Below, piece after piece: positions 42,001-46,318 of a stretch of DNA of 46,318 nucleotides. The position numbers and the translations under genes were made by a program. Source of the DNA: Ceratorhiza oryzae-sativae (Eukaryota; Basidiomycota; Agaricomycetes; Cantharellales; Ceratobasidiaceae); assembly GCA_030998015.1 (NCBI GenBank), contig JARWMV010000103.1, positions 1 to 46,318 of the forward strand. The letters are read 5' to 3'. The first letter of the stretch is position 1, and each line of letters starts with the position of its first letter. The notes below the pieces were generated by a model. It saw only the letters and a program-made list of their open reading frames with translations, was not told the DNA's origin and did not search any database.

Positions 42001-45000
42001 GGAGGAATAGACAAATATTCCTTTTTGGCTAATCTTCCACTTTCATTCCCCTTCTTAATTGCATGTGGACTAACGGTACCCACAGTAGGCAAAATAGCTG
42101 CATTTGCCCATATCGAATAATAATCTGTGATGTTGTTTAACTCTACAAAATCTTGACCGACCCATGGTATAGCTGAAAGCAGGTTTGTAATAACAGTCGC
42201 CTTTAATCTTTGGTTTATCTTTGTTCAATCAAAAACAGATAAACCCCTGTACTATTTCTAAATCCCCTCCGCGCTCTTTGATCGCCCGCAGGGCGGCCTA
42301 AGCGCGGAGGGCTCCACTAATCGATGATTTGCGAAGGCAAATCTACACCCTGCCTAGAGAACTGCGCTTTAGCGCACGTCTTGGCAGGGGTATCGATTAG
42401 CGGGGTATGGTTACCACAGATTGATACGTTATATCCTTAGATAGCCTTGTGATAGTACTAGGAAACTATAGAATAATGGCGGATAAAAATCCAGTTTCAT
42501 TCCAAAGTTGTTTGTACTATAAAGATTCCCACTGTACATTAAGCACCATTTCAGGCACCCACCGGTGAGCCAGTCTGTAGCGGTTTATCGTAACCGACGG
42601 TCTTGAACAAGTGTTTTTTAACCGTGTACACCGGCATCGCTTTATTTCGTTATCCTTTTAATACATTATCCTAACCATCGCGCTTAGTTCGATAAAGCCT
42701 AGGCTTTATCGGCCCAAGCGCGACAGCTCGCCGAGAATCGCTGATTTGCCCGTCGTCATACACTCAGTGTATGACTTCGGGTTAGGTCCCTTTACAAGGG
42801 ACCAACCCCGAAGGCAAATCTACGATTCTCGAGGGTTGTGAAATTCACCCCTGCCAAGACGTGCGCTAAAGCGCAGTTGCCCAGGCAGGGTGTAAGCCAT
42901 TTGAAAATCAAAATTCTCCTCAAATTTTTTGGCTAAAGTATAACACAGAAGAACAATTTATCAATTTGAGCACCCTAGCCCTCGCGGCACAGTCCTGTAC
43001 CGTGAGGGTAAGGAGTAAAACTTAAGGTACATAATTCTTTCTATACGATTATTGCAGAACTACTGGAAATAAAACTATGGTTTAGTTTGTTAAATATAAC
43101 CGTTTAATTTATAATACATTGAGCCATGAAGGTGAGGTTTAACTATGTCAGCTAAATTTTGCATAGAAATTTTAGAAATATAAATAACATATTGATTAGA
43201 GTAACCTGTTTTTTGTATAGATGCCTTCAAATTATATTTATCTCTTAATACTTTACATAGTAATCATCATCTTTAAGTGAAAAACTATTAGTACTAAATT
43301 TAAACCCTGAGCCTACTGAACCTCCATCATCTGAAAGCCAAACTGCTAAGGCTAAAGGAGATAAATAGTCACCTATATTGGCAGGTACTATTTTAACACC
43401 TTCTTTATAAAACTCTTCATGTAAAAAGTTAAAACTTGAAAATGTATAAGTTTTAAATCTTAAAACATATCTTAATTTGCCTCCTACTCCTAATCTAGTC
43501 GCCAATTTAGGTTGAATACTATTACAATAACCCAAATCACTTAAATATTTGTGAAACCATAATAAGTAATGACTATTTGAATGTTCTTGTTGAAAACATA
43601 TTCTAGTCCCATTTCCGTGTCGCTCAGCTTGAGCATCGCCGAGTATGGAACCTATCAATACACATAAAGTGTTATAATTATGAGGACCTATACGTTTATA
43701 AGATCTAGTTTTAGGAGCAATAAAAGGCAAAGTAGTATTATATAAATTAATCGTTGATTCTATATTTAATAACTCTTGGAAATATTCAAACCATTTGGGG
43801 CACAACTCATAATTACCCCATAATGACATTTGCCCGAATGGCAAGACGTACAAACTTTAATGTTTATTTCATAATAAATTTAAATTCTAGTCTGTAGTAT
43901 CACATTTTACACTAGATTCAAATTTGAATCTTTGCTTATACAATTTATTTGTATCTATTATTTTAGATATAACAGAAGAAATATTAATATTACCCAGAGC
44001 TAACGCAGCTTTTGTGTAAGAAGAAAAAGGAGAACCTTCTAATAATTTACCATTATCGTAAACATTAACACCATAACCCATATTACCTTTTTTGACTACT
44101 CTGGCAACGTCAGAGTAAGCTTTATATGGTAAACCTGTAGTTAGGTCATATACTGGGGGCATGTCAAATATTTTATTAATATCATCCAAATCTGGGGCCT
44201 CAGCTACTTCAGGGTTAGTTGAATATCTTTTATTGATATACTGATTTACTCTCACAAAGGATTCTTTACCTTCAATTGTTGACGTATAGCCTAAAGCTTT
44301 AAGTTTTACCGCAACTTCCCAATATTGAAAATCAATACCTTTTCTAGATTTAAAGGTCAAAGATTTAAAAAAAGGTAAAATGTAATTATAAAGCTGTAAT
44401 ATATTAGCTACACTTAAAGAGGCCATACCTGTTTCAATATTCGGGTCGTATATCACTGGTGTAGGTTTATTGTTTAATTTATCAAATTTAGGACCGATCT
44501 CGGGATTGTAAGGTAAATTATTAAGAAATTCTGCTATTTCATATAAAAAGTGTATATTTTTAGAGTGTTGTTTAATCCCAAAAGTAGGGACCATACTAGG
44601 TAGGGAGAATGTCCCATCACCCTCAACAAATCCAAGAAGTCTATACGGAGTTAAATCGCGATTAGGAATACTTTGTAGATCTAAATTTTTTCTTAATGTA
44701 TTCATGCCGGATTTTAATTTTAATAAATCCTTTAACTCCTCATCTCTAACTTTTCTTCTTTCACAAAAGGGTGCCATTTTGATTTCAGCTGCAGCCTTAA
44801 AATCTAAAAAATCGAAATATTTAGAAGTAGTAAAATGATAATATGAGAGTATCGGTATAATAACCCCTACAATATCTATAAATTTATCTACTGAAAAGTA
44901 AGACTCATGTAGATTTGTAGTATCTCTAATTGTACCTACTTCTCTATTTGCCAATACACTTAGTAAATTTTTTATGTATATTAAAGCAACTTTATCATCA

Positions 45001-46212
45001 TAATGTAATTTTATTCTAAATTTAAGAGCACCTGTGTTAGAAATGTAAAATGTAGACTCCGCCTCTGAAAATCCAGAAAACCACTCTAATTCATTTTGGG
45101 ATTTTATTAATGTTTCTTCTTTCAATGTTGGACATTGAGGTTCGTTTTTAGCCCTGCCTAGAGAACTGCGCATTAGCGCACGTCTTGGCAGGGGTATTAA
45201 AGAGTCATTAACTTCCAGGGGACTAGCTGCCTGTTTACATACCCAGGGTACCCTTGTCCCCAATAATAGATACGATAATTTTGTATTACAATCTTCATAC
45301 AAACTTACTTTTAAGTATTTACTTTAAATAACTTAGTTAACGTAATTTAACTATAAGTTTCGACTGTACATTAAGCACCATTGCAGGTACCCATCAGTGA
45401 CCCAGTCTGTAGCGATCCTGTAAGAAACCGACGGTCTTACATAAGGTACTGATGTTTTGACCGTTTTCACTGATATTGCCAACTCTCAAAGAGAACAAAA
45501 ACCCAGAAGAAATCCTCCGGAGGGCTATTGTTTATCAACTACATATTATCCCTACAGATTGTTATATAGTGTGTGAGAAAAGACTATGGTAATATACGAT
45601 AATACCTGGTAAATATTTGTAATTATGGAAGTGATTTCCAAAAAACACCCCCAAACATGTGCAGCTACGCTGCATTGTTTGGGGGTGGTTTTGGTCCTAA
45701 TCGGACGACTTTCCATCCTCGACACCTTCACGGTGGTTTTGGGCTATTGAACAAGAAAGAGGTATACCATGTGCCATGTCTAATTCATTACCAGCTACCC
45801 ATGTTAGGCTGTTTGGGTAACCTAAAAATGCGGTTCCCATCATAAGTACCAATATCACGACTCCTATAGACCAAAGTAAGATTCTAGGAGATCTGTAAGA
45901 TCCGTAATATAGCCCTCTTCCAATGTGCAAATATACAAAAATGAAAAAGAATGAAGCAGTGTTAGCGTGTGTGTATCTAACGGCCCATCCATAATTCACA
46001 TCACGCATGATGTGCTCAACTGAAATAAATGCCATGTCAACACTTGGAGTATAGTGCATGGCCAGGAAGACTCCAGTTAAGATTTGAATTACTAGGCACA
46101 TACCTAACAATGATCCAAAGTTCCAAAGATAAGATATATTTGCAGGTTGAGGCGAGTCAACCATGTATGAATTAAGTAAGCCCAATATAGGGTGGGATTT
46201 TAAAAGTCTCAT
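20776..46212 (-). CDS. cob: cob, apocytochrome b (ten exons, nine introns)
   Basis: Central haem-binding subunit of respiratory complex III. Exons on the minus strand: 46212-45820, 43850-43815, 42200-42140, 40518-40497, 38675-38588, 34427-34401, 32350-32222, 27124-27061, 26519-26474, 21064-20776; total 1155 nt, 384 aa. Every junction obeys exon U / intron G. Landmarks: [20 protein letters not shown] start, the helix-B and helix-D haem histidines in MHYTP-region and [78 protein letters not shown] and [11 protein letters not shown] end. Coding sequence is under 5% of the 25.4-kb gene. Exons are free of the palindromic elements that fill the introns. The start at 46212 is preferred to an upstream in-frame ATG at 46239 because MRLLKSHP is the normal N-terminus. 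Confidence 0.95.
21091..21459 (-). CDS. Unidentified intron reading frame
   Basis: 122 codons ending 26 nt before the 3' splice site of intron 9. AT-rich coding texture with sensible residues ([53 protein letters not shown]). No LAGLIDADG, GIY-YIG or HNH motif seen. The first part ([10 protein letters not shown]) is GC-rich and may not be real. It could be the C-terminal end of an intron-encoded protein whose start was lost. Function unknown. Confidence 0.5.
   Translation of the reverse strand: MGPSPGSPVVPVDWAGKSLAWLSQVKGKEYWLDNIQSWFKSRANDTKSGENNIQAVFGRGPLKGSIVAWKCVFPSEFNIKSRQFGFTNEFESLQALKQAIEYRDISLKCYIDSLLNSENGVK
21524..21695 (+). repeat. R1 element
   Basis: 172-nt copy, start of an R1-R4a-R5 composite (21524-22077). 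Confidence 0.95.
21698..21924 (+). repeat. R4a element
   Basis: Followed by tttgaagcatcaccccgcta, the same R4a-R5 junction as at 28670. Confidence 0.9.
21937..22077 (-). repeat. R5 element with nested R6
   Basis: ccccgctaatcgat to gcgcggaggg. Confidence 0.9.
22521..22692 (+). repeat. R1 element
   Basis: 172-nt copy in endonuclease D between FKT and PCFNEL; three residues present in relatives (FSL/YSL) are missing. Confidence 0.95.
22911..23005 (-). repeat. R2 element with 5-bp duplication CAACG
   Basis: CAACG at 22906-22910 and 23006-23010. Removal gives [12 protein letters not shown] in frame. Confidence 0.9.
23376..23518 (+). repeat. R12 palindromic element (third copy)
   Basis: As 2159-2300, followed by a second TGCAGC hairpin (23519-23577). 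Confidence 0.88.
23588..23672 (-). repeat. R9 palindromic element
   Basis: gagagtgcatgatttggtgt with inner cccattgatggga hairpin; copies at 1309-1400 and 28795-28883. Confidence 0.85.
23690..23861 (-). repeat. R1 element (reverse), diverged
   Basis: 172 nt with several substitutions (gacgaccactcgtc, tattattccgcg, ttgcttacg), the most diverged full copy. Confidence 0.93.
24462..24568 (-). repeat. Partial R4b / R5 hybrid with R6
   Basis: gcccccgctctatcgg joined to the R6 and cgattagcggggt end of R5. Confidence 0.75.
24615..24778 (-). repeat. R4b element
   Basis: Flanked by ATAAT on the left and TAATA on the right (approximate 4-5 bp duplication). Confidence 0.87.
25030..25238 (+). repeat. 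R4b element with nested R6
   Basis: Joined directly to R1b. Confidence 0.88.
25239..25460 (+). repeat. R1b element
   Basis: 222-nt form. Confidence 0.95.
25629..25842 (+). repeat. R1c element (214 nt)
   Basis: Inner hairpin shortened (gtgaggtagcctggactcat). Confidence 0.95.
25972..26018 (-). repeat. Mini R1 (47 nt)
   Basis: Only the outer terminal repeats plus the gagggaatc hairpin: one near-perfect stem. Confidence 0.9.
26474..26519 (-). CDS. cob: cob exon 9 (46 nt)
   Basis: [16 protein letters not shown], with split codons at both ends. Confidence 0.93.
26534..26634 (+). repeat. R11 palindromic element
   Basis: aaattgggggtgtagatttg to cgcgatcagagagttgg; the only other copy is 313-414 upstream of nad2. 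Confidence 0.88.
26700..26840 (-). repeat. R5 element with nested R6
   Basis: As 21937-22077. Confidence 0.9.
27061..27124 (-). CDS. cob: cob exon 8 (64 nt)
   Basis: [20 protein letters not shown] and W, ending with the first base of the next Tyr codon. Confidence 0.94.
27220..27391 (+). repeat. R1 element
   Basis: 172-nt copy. Confidence 0.95.
27617..27788 (+). repeat. R1 element
   Basis: 172-nt copy. Confidence 0.95.
28136..28190 (+). repeat. 19-nt tandem repeat, three units
   Basis: Units ggttgataaagaggggt with a two-base spacer; intronic. Confidence 0.9.
28214..28385 (+). repeat. R1 element
   Basis: 172-nt copy. Confidence 0.95.
28444..28670 (+). repeat. R4a element
   Basis: Flanks ATGAA left and TTTGAA right (four shared bases TGAA). 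Followed by a short R5 end. Confidence 0.88.
28795..28883 (+). repeat. R9 palindromic element
   Basis: As 1309-1400. Confidence 0.87.
29099..29239 (+). repeat. R5 element with nested R6
   Basis: In endonuclease E, before [11 protein letters not shown]. Confidence 0.9.
29333..29473 (+). repeat. R5 element with nested R6
   Basis: In endonuclease E, 94 nt from the previous R5. Confidence 0.9.
29573..29744 (+). repeat. R1 element
   Basis: 172-nt copy inside endonuclease E. Confidence 0.95.
30061..30156 (-). repeat. R5 element lacking R6 (empty site)
   Basis: aatcgatgtagatttgcc is continuous; in filled copies the 45-nt R6 sits exactly between cgat and gtagat. Confidence 0.9.
30827..31035 (-). 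repeat. R4b element with nested R6
   Basis: Flanked by TAAT on both sides (30823-30826 and about 31036-31039). Confidence 0.87.
31161..31205 (+). repeat. Solitary R6 hairpin (45 nt)
   Basis: cccctgccaagacgtgcgct to aggcaggggt. Confidence 0.88.
31233..31404 (+). repeat. R1 element
   Basis: 172-nt copy. Confidence 0.95.
32222..32350 (-). CDS. cob: cob exon 7 (129 nt)
   Basis: [20 protein letters not shown] to [10 protein letters not shown], 43 codons. Confidence 0.95.
32416..32629 (+). repeat. R1c element (214 nt)
   Basis: Same shortened inner hairpin as 25629-25842. Confidence 0.95.
32712..32898 (-). repeat. R4a element (reverse, partial)
   Basis: ggttatcgaggccgcg to gcgtgcacggg; the catgtatttatata part is absent. 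Preceded by a cttgacatttcctaaggaat hairpin. Confidence 0.85.
33170..33237 (-). repeat. R4 terminal fragment
   Basis: cccccgcttatcggctaaaa to tagacccgagggg; same module ends the R4a copy at 37434. Confidence 0.8.
33536..33639 (-). repeat. R2 element (duplication CACTG/CACTA)
   Basis: One mismatch in the 5-bp repeat. Removal gives [11 protein letters not shown] in frame. Confidence 0.85.
33865..34036 (+). repeat. R1 element
   Basis: 172-nt copy. Confidence 0.95.
34401..34427 (-). CDS. cob: cob exon 6 (27 nt micro-exon)
   Basis: LHQHGSSNP, nine whole codons. Easily missed, but needed to link LLA of exon 5 to LGISG of exon 7. Confidence 0.93.
34436..34655 (-). pseudogene. C-terminal fragment of a LAGLIDADG endonuclease
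   Basis: About 70 residues, open, ending LYKLGIS eight codons before exon 6. Probably the original endonuclease of intron 5, displaced by later insertions. Confidence 0.75.
35174..35384 (-). repeat. R4b element with 5-bp duplication ATAAT
   Basis: ATAAT at 35169-35173 and 35385-35389. Removal gives PCFNYYDLFY in frame. Confidence 0.9.
35550..35721 (+). repeat. R1 element
   Basis: 172-nt copy inside endonuclease F. Confidence 0.95.
36064..36235 (-). repeat. R1 element (reverse)
   Basis: 172-nt copy in the centre of another palindrome (ccccccgatattg / caatgtcgggggt). Confidence 0.95.
36490..36536 (-). repeat. Mini R1 (47 nt)
   Basis: Perfect 21-bp stem with a tttcg loop. Confidence 0.92.
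36576..36716 (-). repeat. R5 element with nested R6
   Basis: Filled-site counterpart of 30061-30156. Confidence 0.9.
37047..37100 (+). repeat. R8 palindrome
   Basis: As 9-60. Confidence 0.85.
37213..37353 (-). repeat. R5 element with nested R6
   Basis: In endonuclease G. Confidence 0.9.
37434..37685 (-). repeat. R4a element (reverse)
   Basis: Flanked by CATA/TCAAA; approximate duplication (TATGA versus TTTGA on the minus strand). Confidence 0.87.
37697..37741 (+). repeat. Solitary R6 hairpin
   Basis: acccctgccaag to gcagggt. Confidence 0.87.
37775..37820 (+). repeat. Solitary R6 hairpin
   Basis: As above, 33 nt after the previous copy. Confidence 0.87.
37927..38034 (+). repeat. R2 element with 5-bp duplication CGTTG
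   Basis: CGTTG at 37922-37926 and 38035-38039. Removal gives [13 protein letters not shown] in frame. Confidence 0.9.
38100..38240 (-). repeat. R5 element with nested R6
   Basis: Flanks aacacta and aacactg suggest a 6-base duplication AACACT. Confidence 0.88.
38588..38675 (-). CDS. cob: cob exon 5 (88 nt)
   Basis: [20 protein letters not shown] to MHLLA; begins with the last base of the Val codon. Confidence 0.95.
39115..39328 (-). repeat. R1c element (reverse, 214 nt)
   Basis: Shortened inner hairpin, as 25629-25842. Confidence 0.95.
39469..39640 (-). repeat. R1 element (reverse)
   Basis: 172-nt copy. Confidence 0.95.
39697..39868 (-). repeat. R1 element (reverse), altered end
   Basis: First terminal repeat is degenerate (ccccggcgtttagaggg). 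Confidence 0.93.
40165..40259 (+). repeat. R2 element with 5-bp duplication CATTG
   Basis: CATTG at 40160-40164 and 40260-40264. Confidence 0.92.
40497..40518 (-). CDS. cob: cob exon 4 (22 nt micro-exon)
   Basis: L/IWGGFS/V, codons split at both ends (t|ta and gt|g). Confidence 0.92.
40930..41085 (+). repeat. R1 element, internally deleted (156 nt)
   Basis: Runs from cggtcgtcat directly into ctgaggattccctc, so it derives from R1b/c by loss of the tttctacgagggaatc arm and inner stem. Confidence 0.93.
41238..42139 (-). CDS. LAGLIDADG endonuclease/maturase of cob intron 3 (intact)
   Basis: Open in frame from exon 3 to a TAA at 41240-41238, about 300 residues. First motif [20 protein letters not shown], second [20 protein letters not shown]; also [40 protein letters not shown] and [21 protein letters not shown]. 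Both acidic catalytic motif residues (D in VDGDG, D in MADGS) are present. Translation probably begins on unspliced RNA from the cob start, followed by proteolysis, as for related in-frame intron proteins; ATG at about 42092 is an alternative. Together with the HE of intron 1 it is one of only two endonucleases in the window with both catalytic halves uninterrupted. Confidence 0.9.
42140..42200 (-). CDS. cob: cob exon 3 (61 nt)
   Basis: [20 protein letters not shown] plus the first base of Leu. Confidence 0.95.
42265..42405 (+). repeat. R5 element with nested R6
   Basis: As 29099-29239. Confidence 0.9.
42735..42836 (+). repeat. Three-level nested hairpin
   Basis: Outer stem cgagaatcg...cgattctcg and ctgatttgcc/ggcaaatc, with two extra hairpins (gtcatacactcagtgtatga and taggtccctttacaagggac) in its loop. 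The empty form is at 2541-2584. Confidence 0.85.
42847..42891 (+). repeat. Solitary R6 hairpin
   Basis: acccctgccaag to gcagggt. Confidence 0.87.
43110..43814 (-). pseudogene. LAGLIDADG endonuclease of cob intron 2, single frameshift
   Basis: In frame with exon 2: [40 protein letters not shown] (first motif), [80 protein letters not shown] (second motif) and SLKDDD. At a gatgatgat run (about 43261-43269) the frame shifts and the family continues in another frame: [40 protein letters not shown] and MYYKLNGYI. No palindromic element is inside. A slip in the short triplet run, programmed or mutational, is the only defect. Confidence 0.85.
43815..43850 (-). CDS. cob: cob exon 2 (36 nt)
   Basis: [12 protein letters not shown], twelve whole codons. 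Confidence 0.95.
43887..45302 (-). CDS. LAGLIDADG endonuclease of cob intron 1 (intact, 471 aa)
   Basis: Free-standing in the intron. First motif [20 protein letters not shown], second [20 protein letters not shown], then [20 protein letters not shown] and a C-terminal NUMOD1-like section ([35 protein letters not shown]). The first motif has E-A-E-S in place of D-A/G-D/E-G, still acidic. The N-terminal 50 residues contain an R6 hairpin translated as [15 protein letters not shown]; the 45-nt insert keeps the frame. Translation may start downstream of it. Homing or RNA-maturase activity is likely but not shown. Confidence 0.9.
   Translation of the reverse strand: MYEDCNTKLSYLLLGTRVPWVCKQAASPLEVNDSLIPLPRRALMRSSLGRAKNEPQCPTLKEETLIKSQNELEWFSGFSEAESTFYISNTGALKFRIKLHYDDKVALIYIKNLLSVLANREVGTIRDTTNLHESYFSVDKFIDIVGVIIPILSYYHFTTSKYFDFLDFKAAAEIKMAPFCERRKVRDEELKDLLKLKSGMNTLRKNLDLQSIPNRDLTPYRLLGFVEGDGTFSLPSMVPTFGIKQHSKNIHFLYEIAEFLNNLPYNPEIGPKFDKLNNKPTPVIYDPNIETGMASLSVANILQLYNYILPFFKSLTFKSRKGIDFQYWEVAVKLKALGYTSTIEGKESFVRVNQYINKRYSTNPEVAEAPDLDDINKIFDMPPVYDLTTGLPYKAYSDVARVVKKGNMGYGVNVYDNGKLLEGSPFSSYTKAALALGNINISSVISKIIDTNKLYKQRFKFESSVKCDTTD
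45152..45196 (-). repeat. R6 hairpin inside a coding sequence
   Basis: 45 nt, in frame, no stop; one base differs from the consensus (gcattagcgc, breaking one stem pair). Confidence 0.9.
45820..46212 (-). CDS. cob: cob exon 1 (393 nt)
   Basis: [20 protein letters not shown] to MMGTAFLG, 131 whole codons, with the haem-ligand region and [15 protein letters not shown]. Confidence 0.96.
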
Positions 46213-46318
46213 AGTAATTTTGAATTTTATTTTTGTCAAATAGAGAAATCAGAAAAGAATAAATTCACGTTAAGTAATTTCCAAAAAACACCCCCAAACA
46301 TGTGCAGCTACGCTGCAT

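Larger units (their letters stand above)
40519..42139 (-). other. cob intron 3, group I, with intact LAGLIDADG gene
   Basis: P7-type strands gaagacatagtctaaac (about 40570-40590) and aattaagactatttgc (about 40790-40805). Confidence 0.8.
42201..43814 (-). other. cob intron 2, group I, with frameshifted LAGLIDADG gene
   Basis: Core near 42525-42610 (gaccgtcggttac, ctacagactgg, tgtacagtggg) closely resembling that of intron 1. Confidence 0.8.
43851..45819 (-). other. cob intron 1, group I, with LAGLIDADG gene
   Basis: Core near 45360-45440 (gaccgtcggtttc, ctacagactgggtcac, tgtacagtcg). A TGCAGC hairpin lies just inside the 5' end (45646-45693). Confidence 0.82.

Overview
The window is mitochondrial DNA of a filamentous fungus, most likely a basidiomycete (Agaricomycetes). 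Evidence: nad2 followed directly by nad3, nad6 and an intron-rich cob, Basidiomycota-like cob residues ([26 protein letters not shown]), many group I introns with LAGLIDADG and GIY-YIG homing endonucleases (HEs), and UGA read as Trp in at least one HE remnant (genetic code 4). I do not assign a species.

Layout. Plus strand: nad2 (454-7567, three exons, 531 aa after joining) and nad3 (from 7570, conserved part to about 7926). Minus strand: an orphan HE fragment (about 8816-9196), nad6 (9217-9894), an intergenic repeat field with a nested pair of LAGLIDADG genes (12841-14505), trnN(GUU) (15359-15429), another repeat field, a broken LAGLIDADG gene beside a stray copy of the cob 3' end (17883-19270), and then cob, which fills 20776-46212. 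Cob has ten exons (393, 36, 61, 22, 88, 27, 129, 64, 46 and 289 nt) and nine introns. Every junction can be placed with U at the exon end and G at the intron end, and the exons join to exactly 1155 nt (384 aa plus stop).

The dominant feature is a dense layer of GC-rich palindromic elements in otherwise AT-rich introns, HE genes and spacers. None lies in a nad2, cob or nad6 exon or in the conserved part of nad3. Family R1 (172 nt, 34 copies counting two 47-nt mini copies) has near-perfect 13-nt terminal inverted repeats and can fold as two tandem three-way junctions. Family R2 (about 92-110 nt) is flanked by 5-bp direct duplications, and deleting element plus one duplication restores the HE reading frame in at least six places. 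Family R4 (about 210-250 nt) shows the same 5-bp behaviour. Families R5, R6 and R8-R12 are smaller palindromes, often nested inside one another. Occupied and empty versions of the same site are both present.

A second theme is exon capture. HE genes in the cob intron and the spacer carry an N-terminus derived from nad2 exon 1, a synonymously diverged copy of the end of nad2 exon 2 lies downstream of an inserted GIY-YIG gene, and a second cob C-terminus lies 2.9 kb beyond cob. Most HE genes are broken by these elements. The HEs of cob introns 1 and 3 look intact, and that of intron 2 has a single frameshift.
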